A DNA stretch of 64,000 nt, taken from the NCBI GenBank assembly GCA_029266425.1, contig JAQSWY010000003.1, forward strand, positions 1-64,000. The letters run 5' to 3'. Shown piece after piece: positions 1 through 9,200 of the stretch (its first letter is position 1; every line of letters starts with the position of its first letter). The position numbers and the translations under genes are program-made. The stretch comes from Xanthobacteraceae bacterium. Its GTDB lineage: Bacteria > Pseudomonadota > Alphaproteobacteria > Rhizobiales > Xanthobacteraceae. The notes beneath the pieces were generated by a model, which made no database searches, had not been told where the DNA came from, and saw only the letters and a list, made by a program, of their open reading frames with translations.

Positions 1-213
1 GGTCTGGACCTTGTCGCCCATGAAGACGTCGCCGTCGACCTGGAGCGTGCGCCGCCCGGTGGTGCCTGCCGCTGCCGCCGCAGGCACGACATAGACCGCG
101 GTGCCGCTCGCCGTGATGGCGGACGCGGAGTCGACCGCGACGACAGTCAATATGGATGCGAACATACAAATGCTCGCACATCGCCCCAAGTACTTATAGA
201 ATTGAACGCGCAT
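1..213 (-). CDS. Secreted FecR-like protein, N-terminal fragment (runs off left edge)
   Basis: Reverse-strand reading from CAT at 211-213: MRVQFYKYLGRCASICMFASILTVVAVDSASAITASGTAVYVVPAAAAAGTTGRRTLQVDGDVFMGDKVQT. Signal peptide followed by a FecR-like N-terminal pattern similar to the neighbouring FecR protein; absent from the ORF track because it is open at the edge. Confidence 0.55.
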   Translation of the reverse strand, partial: MRVQFYKYLGRCASICMFASILTVVAVDSASAITASGTAVYVVPAAAAAGTTGRRTLQVDGDVFMGDKVQT

Positions 214-498
214 GACGGAGCCCCCCGTTTCATTGATGCTCATGAAGGAATCGACCGTGATCAGGCGCTCAACGCGAAATCCACGCTCGGTGAAGTAGTG
301 ACCATAGCAAGGGTTCGCGCTTATAGCGAGGAACGATCATTCACTACTTTGCATATTGGTAACTGCACGCGCGTTCGACCGGGCACCGGACCTTGACGGC
401 GCCAGACGTCCTCCCACGGGCAGTCTCGTCGTGCTGCCCATCAGCACAACCACCCTGTGGTCCGGCTCATTCCATCCAAACGGAAAGGGCTCCAGGCT

Positions 499-1242
499 CT
501 ACCCGCCCCCACCCGCGGGAAGGGCCTCGGTCTGCCCCTTGAGAATGCCGCCGGACCGCAGGCCGGGGAATAGCGTGTCGCGTGTGCGATCGTTCTCGAA
601 GCGGTGGCCGAACAGCGGCCATGACGTCAGGCCCGCCTTCTGGTAGATGCGGCCGTCCCAGGCCTTCGGCCCGTCGATGGTGCCGCCCTGCCCGATCACC
701 ACGGCATCGCCGGGCTTGGTCACCGCCACGCAGCGCCCGCCCTTGACGCACACGTCGGTGGCGCCCTCGGTGAGGATCACATAGAGCTTGCCGTCCTGGT
801 AGCGCACATCGATGACGGTGCCGCGCACGCCGATGACCGCGAGCGGGGTCTTGACCTCGTAGCGTCGCGGGTCGGACGCACCGGAGACGAAGCGCAGCGC
901 GCCCTTCGACAGATTGACCGCAACGCTGGTGGCGCTTCCCGAGGCATCGAACACGAAGCGATCGAGCGTCACCTCCGACGACGGACCGATCGAGAGTGCG
1001 GTCTCGTCGCGGAACAGCAGCTGCGTCGACGCATTGCCGGCGGTGCGGATGACCTCGTTCTGGCGAACCCCATCGCCGGTCGACAGCCGGCGCTGATCGC
1101 CCGGCAGCGATCCGGTGACCTCATTAAGCACCGCCGCCGCGACGCCGATGCGGCTCTGCGCCATTGCCGGTGATTCGCCGGCAAGTGGGACGCCCAGCGA
1201 GGCGGCCATTACCGCGCAAAACGAAGCAAAAAGGCGCGGCAT
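499..1242 (-). CDS. FecR domain-containing periplasmic protein
   Basis: MPRLFASFCAVMAASLG signal peptide, then LSTGDGVRQNEVIRTAGNASTQLLFRDETALSIGPSSEVTLDRFVFD...YEVKTPLAVIGVRGTVIDVRY, typical of FecR. Start chosen downstream of the maximal ORF. Confidence 0.85.
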   Translation of the reverse strand: MPRLFASFCAVMAASLGVPLAGESPAMAQSRIGVAAAVLNEVTGSLPGDQRRLSTGDGVRQNEVIRTAGNASTQLLFRDETALSIGPSSEVTLDRFVFDASGSATSVAVNLSKGALRFVSGASDPRRYEVKTPLAVIGVRGTVIDVRYQDGKLYVILTEGATDVCVKGGRCVAVTKPGDAVVIGQGGTIDGPKAWDGRIYQKAGLTSWPLFGHRFENDRTRDTLFPGLRSGGILKGQTEALPAGGGG

Positions 1243-1414
1243 CGAGGCCCCCGGGCAGACGCGATTCCAAGTTGATGTGGAAATAAAAGCACATTGCGCG
1301 AGAAGTTGCGACTCATCCGCGCTTTGCGGGTCGTCAACATGGTACGGATGCTCCCCATCGTGGCAGGTAGCCGGTTCGGGCGGGAGTCGGCATGGCTGGC
1401 GATAGGAAACACGC

Positions 1415-2749
1415 ATGCGGGGGCCGGGGGAGACGGGAATGGAACGGCAACGGAATAAGTCGTTCCCCACCCGGCGCACGCTTTGTCTGTGCGCCCTGGC
1501 GCTGGTCGCCTCGGTGAGCGCACGGGCCGATGAATTGTCGGACCTGTCGACGCGGATCATGGCCAATCCGGCCAATATCGCCACCAGCTTGGAATATGCC
1601 AAGCTCGCCGAGACAAACGGCAAGCCGCGATGGGCGCTCGCCGCCTATGAACGTGTCCTGATGCTCGACCCCACCAACACGGAAGCCTGGCAGGGACTGA
1701 GCCGCGTGCGCTGGCACATGGAGCCGGCGACGACGGTCTGGACCCTCGACGGCGGCGTGTTCGTCGATACCAACCCCTATCGGACCGGTGCGTTCGACGT
1801 TTGGGGCGATTCGCCCAATCCCTATCTGTACGTCTTCTCGGCCTACCCCGAGAAGACCGACACCTTCTACCTCGCGGGCGTGTCGATGCGCGACGACCGG
1901 CCGGCGGGCGACTTGCGCTGGCGGACCACCGCCCGCGTCGAGCAGCAGATGTGGGTCGACAATTCGCAACTCGACGGCGGCTATGTCACCGCGGCATCCG
2001 GACCGATGTTCCAGCTCACGCCGCAGATCGCCGTGCGCCTGGCGTCGATGGCGACGTTCTCGTGGCTGAACAACGGGCTCGACAGCATCGAGATGCCCAA
2101 TCCCTGGTACCCTGATTGGTCATCGGACAAAACGATCGAGTACGGCCCCGGCGGCGACGATCCCGTTCGTTTCTGGGAAGTCGGCGGACTGATCGGCTTC
2201 GAGGGCTATCTCAACGGCGCGATGCAGCGCGTCGACATCAGCGTCGGTTACCGCACCTATGGCGAGGCCTATAGCTCGAGCGAAGGCATGGTGGTCGGCG
2301 TGGTCGGCCGCTTCACCCGCCCGAATGCCATCGTCCAGGGCGACGCATTCACCATGCAGCCCTGGTTCCGCTGGGCCGATCTCGGCGAGCCGAGCGACCG
2401 CGACGAGTATATTTACTGGGACGGTGTGCGCTCCGGCTCGATCACCGAGGCCGGCGTGAAGTTCGGCTACTCCAAGCCCCTCACCTCCTGGCTCACCGCG
2501 GTCGGCACGATGGAAGTCGATTATCGCGAGACGCGCTTCTCCTGGGAGAACGATCCCTGGGGGTACCGGCCGAAGAACAGCTTGCAGGAAGTCGTTTTCG
2601 CTCCCGGCATCGCGCTGGTGCTGCCCGACTTCTTCCGTGACGGGCTCGATCTGCGGTTCGAGTATGTTTATGAATATACCGACACCAATGCCGACAATGG
2701 CGAGATTGCCGCGCAGACCTTCGGCACCAGCTTCGCCTATCGCTTCTAG
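1415..2749 (+). CDS. TPR-containing outer-membrane beta-barrel-like protein
   Basis: Signal peptide; TPR-like YAKLAETNGKPRWALAAYERVLMLDPTNTEAWQGLSRV; aromatic-rich alternating strands ending TFGTSFAYRF. Start may be the internal Met at 1439. Confidence 0.75.
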   Translation: MRGPGETGMERQRNKSFPTRRTLCLCALALVASVSARADELSDLSTRIMANPANIATSLEYAKLAETNGKPRWALAAYERVLMLDPTNTEAWQGLSRVRWHMEPATTVWTLDGGVFVDTNPYRTGAFDVWGDSPNPYLYVFSAYPEKTDTFYLAGVSMRDDRPAGDLRWRTTARVEQQMWVDNSQLDGGYVTAASGPMFQLTPQIAVRLASMATFSWLNNGLDSIEMPNPWYPDWSSDKTIEYGPGGDDPVRFWEVGGLIGFEGYLNGAMQRVDISVGYRTYGEAYSSSEGMVVGVVGRFTRPNAIVQGDAFTMQPWFRWADLGEPSDRDEYIYWDGVRSGSITEAGVKFGYSKPLTSWLTAVGTMEVDYRETRFSWENDPWGYRPKNSLQEVVFAPGIALVLPDFFRDGLDLRFEYVYEYTDTNADNGEIAAQTFGTSFAYRF

Positions 2750-2951
2750 AGCACTCCCCGTTCGGACGGAGCCGCCCGGACAACGGGAAAGCGCTCTGAT
2801 TTCAGCAACCTAGGACATCTTCCGCAGAAGTTGACTGCCTTTGCGTCAAGAACATGTTCCAGTATATTCAATCTGGAGCACTTCCTTATTGCTCGGATGA
2901 TTCCGTCCGGACGTAAGGGGCTCTGGAGGCGCGGCGCGCGTTGGAGACCCG

Positions 2952-5177
2952 ATGATTCGCCGGCATGCACCCTATGCAGCCGCCGTCACGCTTCCGCTCC
3001 TAGCGGCGCTCGCGCTCATTGTCTGGCAGCCGCGCTTCTACAGCATCATCCGCAACAATCTGTTCGACCTCTATCAGCAGGTGCGGCCGCGCGCCTGGTC
3101 GCCGGACCTGCCGGTGCGCATCGTCGACATTGACGACGCCTCGCTCGCCGCGCTCGGCCAATGGCCCTGGCCGCGCACCCGCATCGCCGAGATGATCACC
3201 CGTCTCACCGAGAACGGCGCGGCGGCGATTGCCTTCGACGTGATGTTCGCCGAGGCCGATCGCACCAGCCCGGACGCCCTCGCGGCGCAGCTGCCGGCGG
3301 GACCAACGCGCGATACGGTGGCGCAGGCGCTGCAAGGCCTGCCGGACAATGACTCGCAGCTCGCCGAGGTGGTGCGCTCCTCGCCCGTCGTGCTCGGCAT
3401 GGTGCTGACGCCCAATCAGCGGGATGCTCCACCCGCGGTGCCGATGAAGTTCGGCATCGCCGCCGCCGGCGACAACCCGCTGCTGTTCGCGCCGAAGCTG
3501 GAGGGCGCCGTGCTGCCGCTGCCGCAGCTGGTGGAGGCGGCCTCCGGCCTCGGCGCGCTCAACTGGCTGCCCGACGGCGACCAGATCGTGCGCCATGTGC
3601 CCGTCTTCCTGCGCTTCCGCGACCAGCTCGTGCCGAGCCTCGGGGCGGAAGCGCTGCGGGTGGCGCAGGGCGCCTCGACCTATGTGGTGCGCTCCTCCAA
3701 TGCCAGCGGCGACGAAGCCTTCGGTACGCACACCGGCATCCTGGCGGTGCGGATCGGCGCCATCGAGACCCCGACCGATGCCTCCGGCGAGGTGCGGCTG
3801 CGGGTCGGCCCGACCGAGCCGGGGCGCTTCATCTCCGTCGCGCGCCTGCTCGCCGGGGCGATCCCGCGCGAGGAGATCGAGGGCCGCATCATACTGGTCG
3901 GCTCCAGCGCCGCGGGCCTGCTCGACCTGCGCGCCACCCCGCTTAACGCCGCCGTTCCCGGCGTCGAGATCCAGGCGCAGTTCATCGAACACCTGGTGAG
4001 CGGGGCCCGGCTGGCGCGGCCCGACTGGGCGATCGGCGCCGAGCTGGTGCTGGCGGCGCTTCTCGGCATCGCCATGGCGGTGACGCTGCCTTTCGCCGGG
4101 GCGTTGGGCGGCGCGATCGCGGGCGGCCTCGTCGTCGGCGCGCTGTTCTTTGCGAGCTGGTGGGCCTTCGGCAACTTGGACCTGCTGCTCGATCCGCTCG
4201 GCCCGGTGATTGCCGCGAGCGCCGTCTATGTCGGCGGCACCATCCTGCTCTACAGCGCCGAGCAGCGGCAGAAACGTTGGGTGCGCGACGCCTTCGGACG
4301 CTTCGTCTCGCCCGCGGTGATCGAGCAGCTGGCCTCCGATCCGGCGCGCCTCGTGCTCGGCGGCGAGACCCGCACCCTCACCGTCATGTTCACCGACGTC
4401 CGCAGCTTCACCTCCATATCGGAACGCATGGACGCGCAGGAACTGACGCGCTTCATGAACCGCTATCTGACCCCGATGACCGACGTCGTCCTGGCGCAAG
4501 GCGGCACGCTCGACAAATATATCGGCGACGCCATCATGGCGTTCTGGAATGCGCCGCTCGACGATCCGGCCCATGGCGCCCACGCCGCCCGCGCCGCGCT
4601 CGCCATGCTCGACGAACTTGTGCAATTCAATCGCACACTGCGTGAAGAGGCGGCCGAGAAGGGTGAAGCGCCCATCGAAGTGCGCAACGGCATCGGCCTG
4701 GCGACGGGTGATTGCTGCGTCGGCAATCTCGGCTCCAGCAAGCGGTTCGATTATTCCGCCCTCGGCGACACCGTCAATCTCGCTTCCCGGCTCGAGGGCG
4801 CGACCAAATTCTACGGCGTCGCAGTGCTGGCGACGCAGACCACCCGCGACCTCGCCGATGGCCTTGCCTGGCTCGAGGTCGACCTCACCCGCGTGAAGGG
4901 CCGCACCCAGCCGCAGCGGCTGTTCACTTTGGCGGGCGATGCCACCTTCGCCGGATCGCCCGCCTTCTCGGCCCTCGTAGCGCATCACGACGCCATGCTC
5001 GCGGCCTATCGCCGAGCGGACTTCGTGACCGCCGAGCGGGAAGCCGCGCGTGCGGGAGAGCTTGCTCCGCCGACCATTGCGCGGCTCTATGCATTCTACG
5101 GGGAACGTTGCCGGCTTCGTATCGGACTGGCCGTCGACGAGGCATGGGACGCGGTGACGACCCTCGAGGAGAAGTGA
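2952..5177 (+). CDS. CHASE2 domain-containing class III adenylate cyclase
   Basis: N-terminal CHASE2 (VRIVDIDDASLAALGQWPWPRTRIAEMI...AIAFDVMFAE), TM helices, then cyclase domain (LTVMFTDVRSFTSISE, GGTLDKYIGDAIMAFWNAP, RFDYSALGDTVNLASRLEGATK) with the metal, purine-specifying and transition-state residues expected of an active class III cyclase. Confidence 0.95.
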   Translation: MIRRHAPYAAAVTLPLLAALALIVWQPRFYSIIRNNLFDLYQQVRPRAWSPDLPVRIVDIDDASLAALGQWPWPRTRIAEMITRLTENGAAAIAFDVMFAEADRTSPDALAAQLPAGPTRDTVAQALQGLPDNDSQLAEVVRSSPVVLGMVLTPNQRDAPPAVPMKFGIAAAGDNPLLFAPKLEGAVLPLPQLVEAASGLGALNWLPDGDQIVRHVPVFLRFRDQLVPSLGAEALRVAQGASTYVVRSSNASGDEAFGTHTGILAVRIGAIETPTDASGEVRLRVGPTEPGRFISVARLLAGAIPREEIEGRIILVGSSAAGLLDLRATPLNAAVPGVEIQAQFIEHLVSGARLARPDWAIGAELVLAALLGIAMAVTLPFAGALGGAIAGGLVVGALFFASWWAFGNLDLLLDPLGPVIAASAVYVGGTILLYSAEQRQKRWVRDAFGRFVSPAVIEQLASDPARLVLGGETRTLTVMFTDVRSFTSISERMDAQELTRFMNRYLTPMTDVVLAQGGTLDKYIGDAIMAFWNAPLDDPAHGAHAARAALAMLDELVQFNRTLREEAAEKGEAPIEVRNGIGLATGDCCVGNLGSSKRFDYSALGDTVNLASRLEGATKFYGVAVLATQTTRDLADGLAWLEVDLTRVKGRTQPQRLFTLAGDATFAGSPAFSALVAHHDAMLAAYRRADFVTAEREAARAGELAPPTIARLYAFYGERCRLRIGLAVDEAWDAVTTLEEK

Positions 5178-5223
5178 CGCGCGTGACGAAGAGCCGGGGT
5201 GGGGCAAACGAAGGATTGGCACA

Positions 5224-6069
5224 GTGCTGAGCGTGACATTCTGGGGCGTGCGCGGTTCGGCCGTCACACCGGGGCCGAAAACGCTCAAATACGGCGGCAA
5301 CACTACCTGCATCGAGGTGAACGCGGGACCGCGACGCGTGATCATCGACGCCGGCAGCGGCATCACTGCCCTCGGTATGGCGATGCGCAAGGAGCCCCCC
5401 GGCCTGGTCGATATCCTGCTCACCCATTTGCACCACGATCACATCGAGGGGCTGTTCTTCTTTCCCCCGATATTCGTCCCCGGCACCGAGATCACGATCC
5501 ATTGCGGCAATTTGGGCGGGCAGAGCCCGGAGGCGGCGCTGCGCCAATGCTTCTCGCCGCCCTTGTTCCCGCTCAGCTTCGATGACGTGCCGGCCCGCGT
5601 GCGCTTCCGCGGATTCCGCGCCGGCGAGGAACTCGATCTCGACGGGCTCGCGGTGCGCACGCATCCGCTCCACCATCCGGGCGGCGCGACCGGCTATCGC
5701 ATCGATCATGAGGGCGCGGCGGTCGCCATATTGACCGATGGCGAGCACACCGGCGCGCGGCCCGACCCTCGCCTGGTCGAATTCGTCGCGGGCGCCGACC
5801 TCGTCGCTTATGACGCGATGTTCGAACAGGACGACTATGCGCCGCACCGCGGCTGGGGCCATTCCACCCCGCAAATGGGTGCCGCGCTGGTCCGAGCCGC
5901 CGGCGCCGGACGGCTCGCCTGCATCCATCATGCTCCGCAATATGACGATGAGCGCCTGGCCCGAATCGAGGCAGAGATCGCCGCCATCTCGCCCGGCGCC
6001 TTCCTCGCACGGGAGCAGATGCGCGTCGCGCTTTCGGTCGATGCCGAGCGGCGGGTGAGCGCAAAGTGA
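5224..6069 (+). CDS. MBL-fold metallo-hydrolase
   Basis: HLHHDH metal motif in LLTHLHHDHIEGLFFF; VTFWGVRGSAVTPG N-terminus; Lactamase_B_2-like layout; directly downstream of the cyclase. Confidence 0.88.
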   Translation: MLSVTFWGVRGSAVTPGPKTLKYGGNTTCIEVNAGPRRVIIDAGSGITALGMAMRKEPPGLVDILLTHLHHDHIEGLFFFPPIFVPGTEITIHCGNLGGQSPEAALRQCFSPPLFPLSFDDVPARVRFRGFRAGEELDLDGLAVRTHPLHHPGGATGYRIDHEGAAVAILTDGEHTGARPDPRLVEFVAGADLVAYDAMFEQDDYAPHRGWGHSTPQMGAALVRAAGAGRLACIHHAPQYDDERLARIEAEIAAISPGAFLAREQMRVALSVDAERRVSAK

Positions 6070-6286
6070 GCACCATGCACGATACGAAGCACGCGGCGCG
6101 CCCGGAGCCTGCCGGCTGACCCGAAGAGAGCTAACCCTCCTGAATAAATGAGGAAAACCAGCTTGCTTTGATCGGCGTCACCGGCCACTCTCAGTGGTTG
6201 TCGCCTCCCTTTCCGTGGCGGTAAAATTTCTGTCCGAAGGGTCAGTGATTGTCGTAAGGACACGTGCGGCGTAGCGCTGTGGACCG

Positions 6287-9200
6287 ATGATCGCTGCGGT
6301 CGGTGTGGTGATCGTGGGAACGGGGCTTTTCTCCTACATCTGGCGGAACAGCCGGCGCGAACAGGCGTTCATCCTCGCCGTCGTCGTGCTGTCTTTCCCG
6401 TTTTATTATCTCTCGCTCGACCTGCCGAAATACATCGTCACCGATGCCCTGCAGGGTCGGGCATTCACTGGGGGCAAGGAAACCGCCCGGCTGTTTCATC
6501 TCAGCCTTGATCTGCCGAGCTGGCTGGGCGGCTCGCGCATCATCTTCGAAGGCGTGCAGTTCGGCCAATTATCCTATCTGTTCGTCCTGTCAGGCCTGTT
6601 CCTGCTGCTGGTTCTGATCAACAACGTCTTCAAATACGTCATCAACATGCGTAAGGGCGCGCTCGGCGAACGCCTCTTGCAGCGGCTGCGTTTCGACCTG
6701 TTCTCGGTGCTGCTCAGCTTCAAGCCCGAGGCGATGCAGCGGGTGAATCCGTCGGAAGCGGCGACGATCATCAAGGACGAGGTCGAGCCCATCGGTGGGT
6801 TCGTGGGCGACGCCTTCGTGCTGCCGGCGTTCCTCGGCGGGCAGGCATTGACGGCACTCGCCTTCATCCTGGTGCAGAATTTCCTGCTCGGGCTGGTCGT
6901 GATCGTGATGGTCGTGGTCCAGGCCGCCATCATCCCGCGCCTGCGACGCGAGCAGATCCGCCTCGGCCGGCAGCGCCAGATCGCCTCCCGCGCCTTCGCC
7001 GGCAAGGTCGGCGAAGTGGTGGAAGCCATCAATGAGGTGACGAATCACGGCACCGCAGCGGTGGAGAGGAGCCTGGTCGCGCAGCGCCTGGAGACGCTGT
7101 TCGGCATCCGCTACAAGCTTTATGGCCGCAAGTTCGCTGTCAAGGCGCTGAACAACCTGCTCGCCCAGGTCACTCCGTTTCTCTTCTATGCGATGGGCGG
7201 CTATTTCGCCCTCACCGGACGGCTCGATCTCGGACAGCTCGTCGCGGTGATCGCCGCCTATCGTGATGTGCCGCCGCCGATCAAGGAACTGATCGACTGG
7301 GACCAGCAGCGCCTCGATGTCGACGCCAAGTTCCAGCAGGTCATGGATCAGTTCTCGCTCGGCGAGACCCCGAAAGATCAGGCGACTATACCGGTTGAAA
7401 CTGCGGCCGTCGCCATTCCCGAGAACGGCACGATCGTCGCCCAGGGGCTGACGGTCATCAGTGCCAGCGGCGACCACCTGCTCGACCGGTTGTCGCTCAC
7501 CCTGCCGCTCGGCTCGCACATCGCGATGACCGGGACGGCCGGCCAGGGCGCCGGATGCCTCGCCCAGATCCTCGCCGGACGCGTTACCGCCTTCGAGGGC
7601 AGCCTGACGATCGCGGGGACGCCGCTGGCCGCCCTGCCCGCGGAGACCCGGGGTCGCGATCTCGCTTATGCCGGCCCCGAACCGGTCGTCTTCGATGGCA
7701 CGCTGCGCGAGAACATTCTTTATGGCTTGCGCCAGGCCGGCAGAAGCGGCGGCTGGACGATCGACCACACCAGGGCCGGTGTCGCCAGTCCAATCGATCT
7801 CGAGGTCAAGCTCATCGAGGTACTGGACACGGTGGATCTCGCCGATGCGGTCTTCCGCTTCGGCCTGACGCGCCGGCTCGCATCGGACGAGCCGACGGAA
7901 CTCATCGGGCAGATTGCAGAGCTGCGCAGCGGCATCCGCGCGCGGCTTGTGGCATCCGGCGCCGAGGAGGCGGTCGAGCCGTATGATCCGGCTAGCTACA
8001 CCCGGAATGCGACCATCGGCGAGAACGTGCTCTTCGGCGTGCCGATCGACACCGCATTCTCCGGTGCGCGCCTCGCCAGCCACGCATTGACGCAGCAGGT
8101 GCTCAACCAGTGCGCCCTGACCGAACCGCTGATCCGCATGGGCCGGTTCATCGCCGCGACCATGCTCGAAATCTTCAGCGATCTCGATCCCGACCATGTG
8201 CTGTTGGAGCAGTTCGCCTTCATCGGTGCCGACGAATTCCCGGAGTATCGCGACATTCTCGCCCGCATCGAAGCCGGAACGGCCGACGAAGCCGACAGTC
8301 TCCGGCTGATGGGTCTTGCGCTACTTTATATCGAGCCGCGTCACCGGCTCGGCCTGCTCGACGCCGATCTCGAGCAACGCATCCTCGCGGCGAGGCACGC
8401 CTTTCGTGCGCAGGCCGAGGCGACGCCGGAGGTGGCCGACGCGATCGCCTTTTACGATCCGCGGCTCTATTGCAGCGCCGCGCCGCTACGCGACAATCTG
8501 CTGTTCGGCCTGCTGGCGCAGGTCGCGGCGTCGGTGCGCGTCATCAATGCCATCCGCCAGACCCTCGCCGAATTCGGGCTGGACCACGAAATCTATTCCT
8601 GGGGTCTCGAACAGCCCGCGGGCTATGGCGGCCGGCTCCTGTTCCCGGCGGAGAAGGCGCAGGTCGGGCTGGCCCGCTGCCTGATCAAGCAACCCCGGAT
8701 CCTGGTCCTGAACAACGCGCTCGGCTCCTTCAGCCCCGCCGAAGCGAACACGCTCATCGCGAGTATCCGGACGGCAATGGTGGGGCGGACGATGATCGTC
8801 GTCGGCCGGGAGTTCGCCGACGAGCAGCACTTTGACATGCATGTCGCCTTCCAGGGATCGAAACTGGTGCCGAAGATCGACGCGCTCGCGCCGGCGACCG
8901 ACCGGTCGACCGGTGCGGACGGCAGGCTGGAGAATGAGGAGCTTGCGGCGCTGCGCGCGGTCCCGATCTTCGCCAATCTCGATGTGCCACGCCTCAAGCT
9001 GCTGGTGTTCACCAGTGAGCGCATGCATTTCGCTCCCGGCGAGATCCTGTTCCACCAGGGCGACGATTCCGACGCGGCTTATGTCGTCGTCAGCGGAACC
9101 GCCGATGTCGTGATCGATGGGCCAGACGGCCCGGTCGTCGTGTCGACCGTTGGCACCAACGCCATCGTCGGCGAAATGGGCATCGTCACTGGCGATCCGC

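Noticed and set aside
3000-5423. 807-aa minus-strand ORF opposite the CHASE2 cyclase
   Set aside because: High-GC antisense artefact: low-complexity Arg/Gly/His-rich translation, no motif, fully overlapping a convincing cyclase gene.
6590-8197. 535-aa minus-strand ORF inside the ABC-cNMP gene
   Set aside because: Shadow ORF; Gln/Asp/His/Arg-rich with no domain signal.
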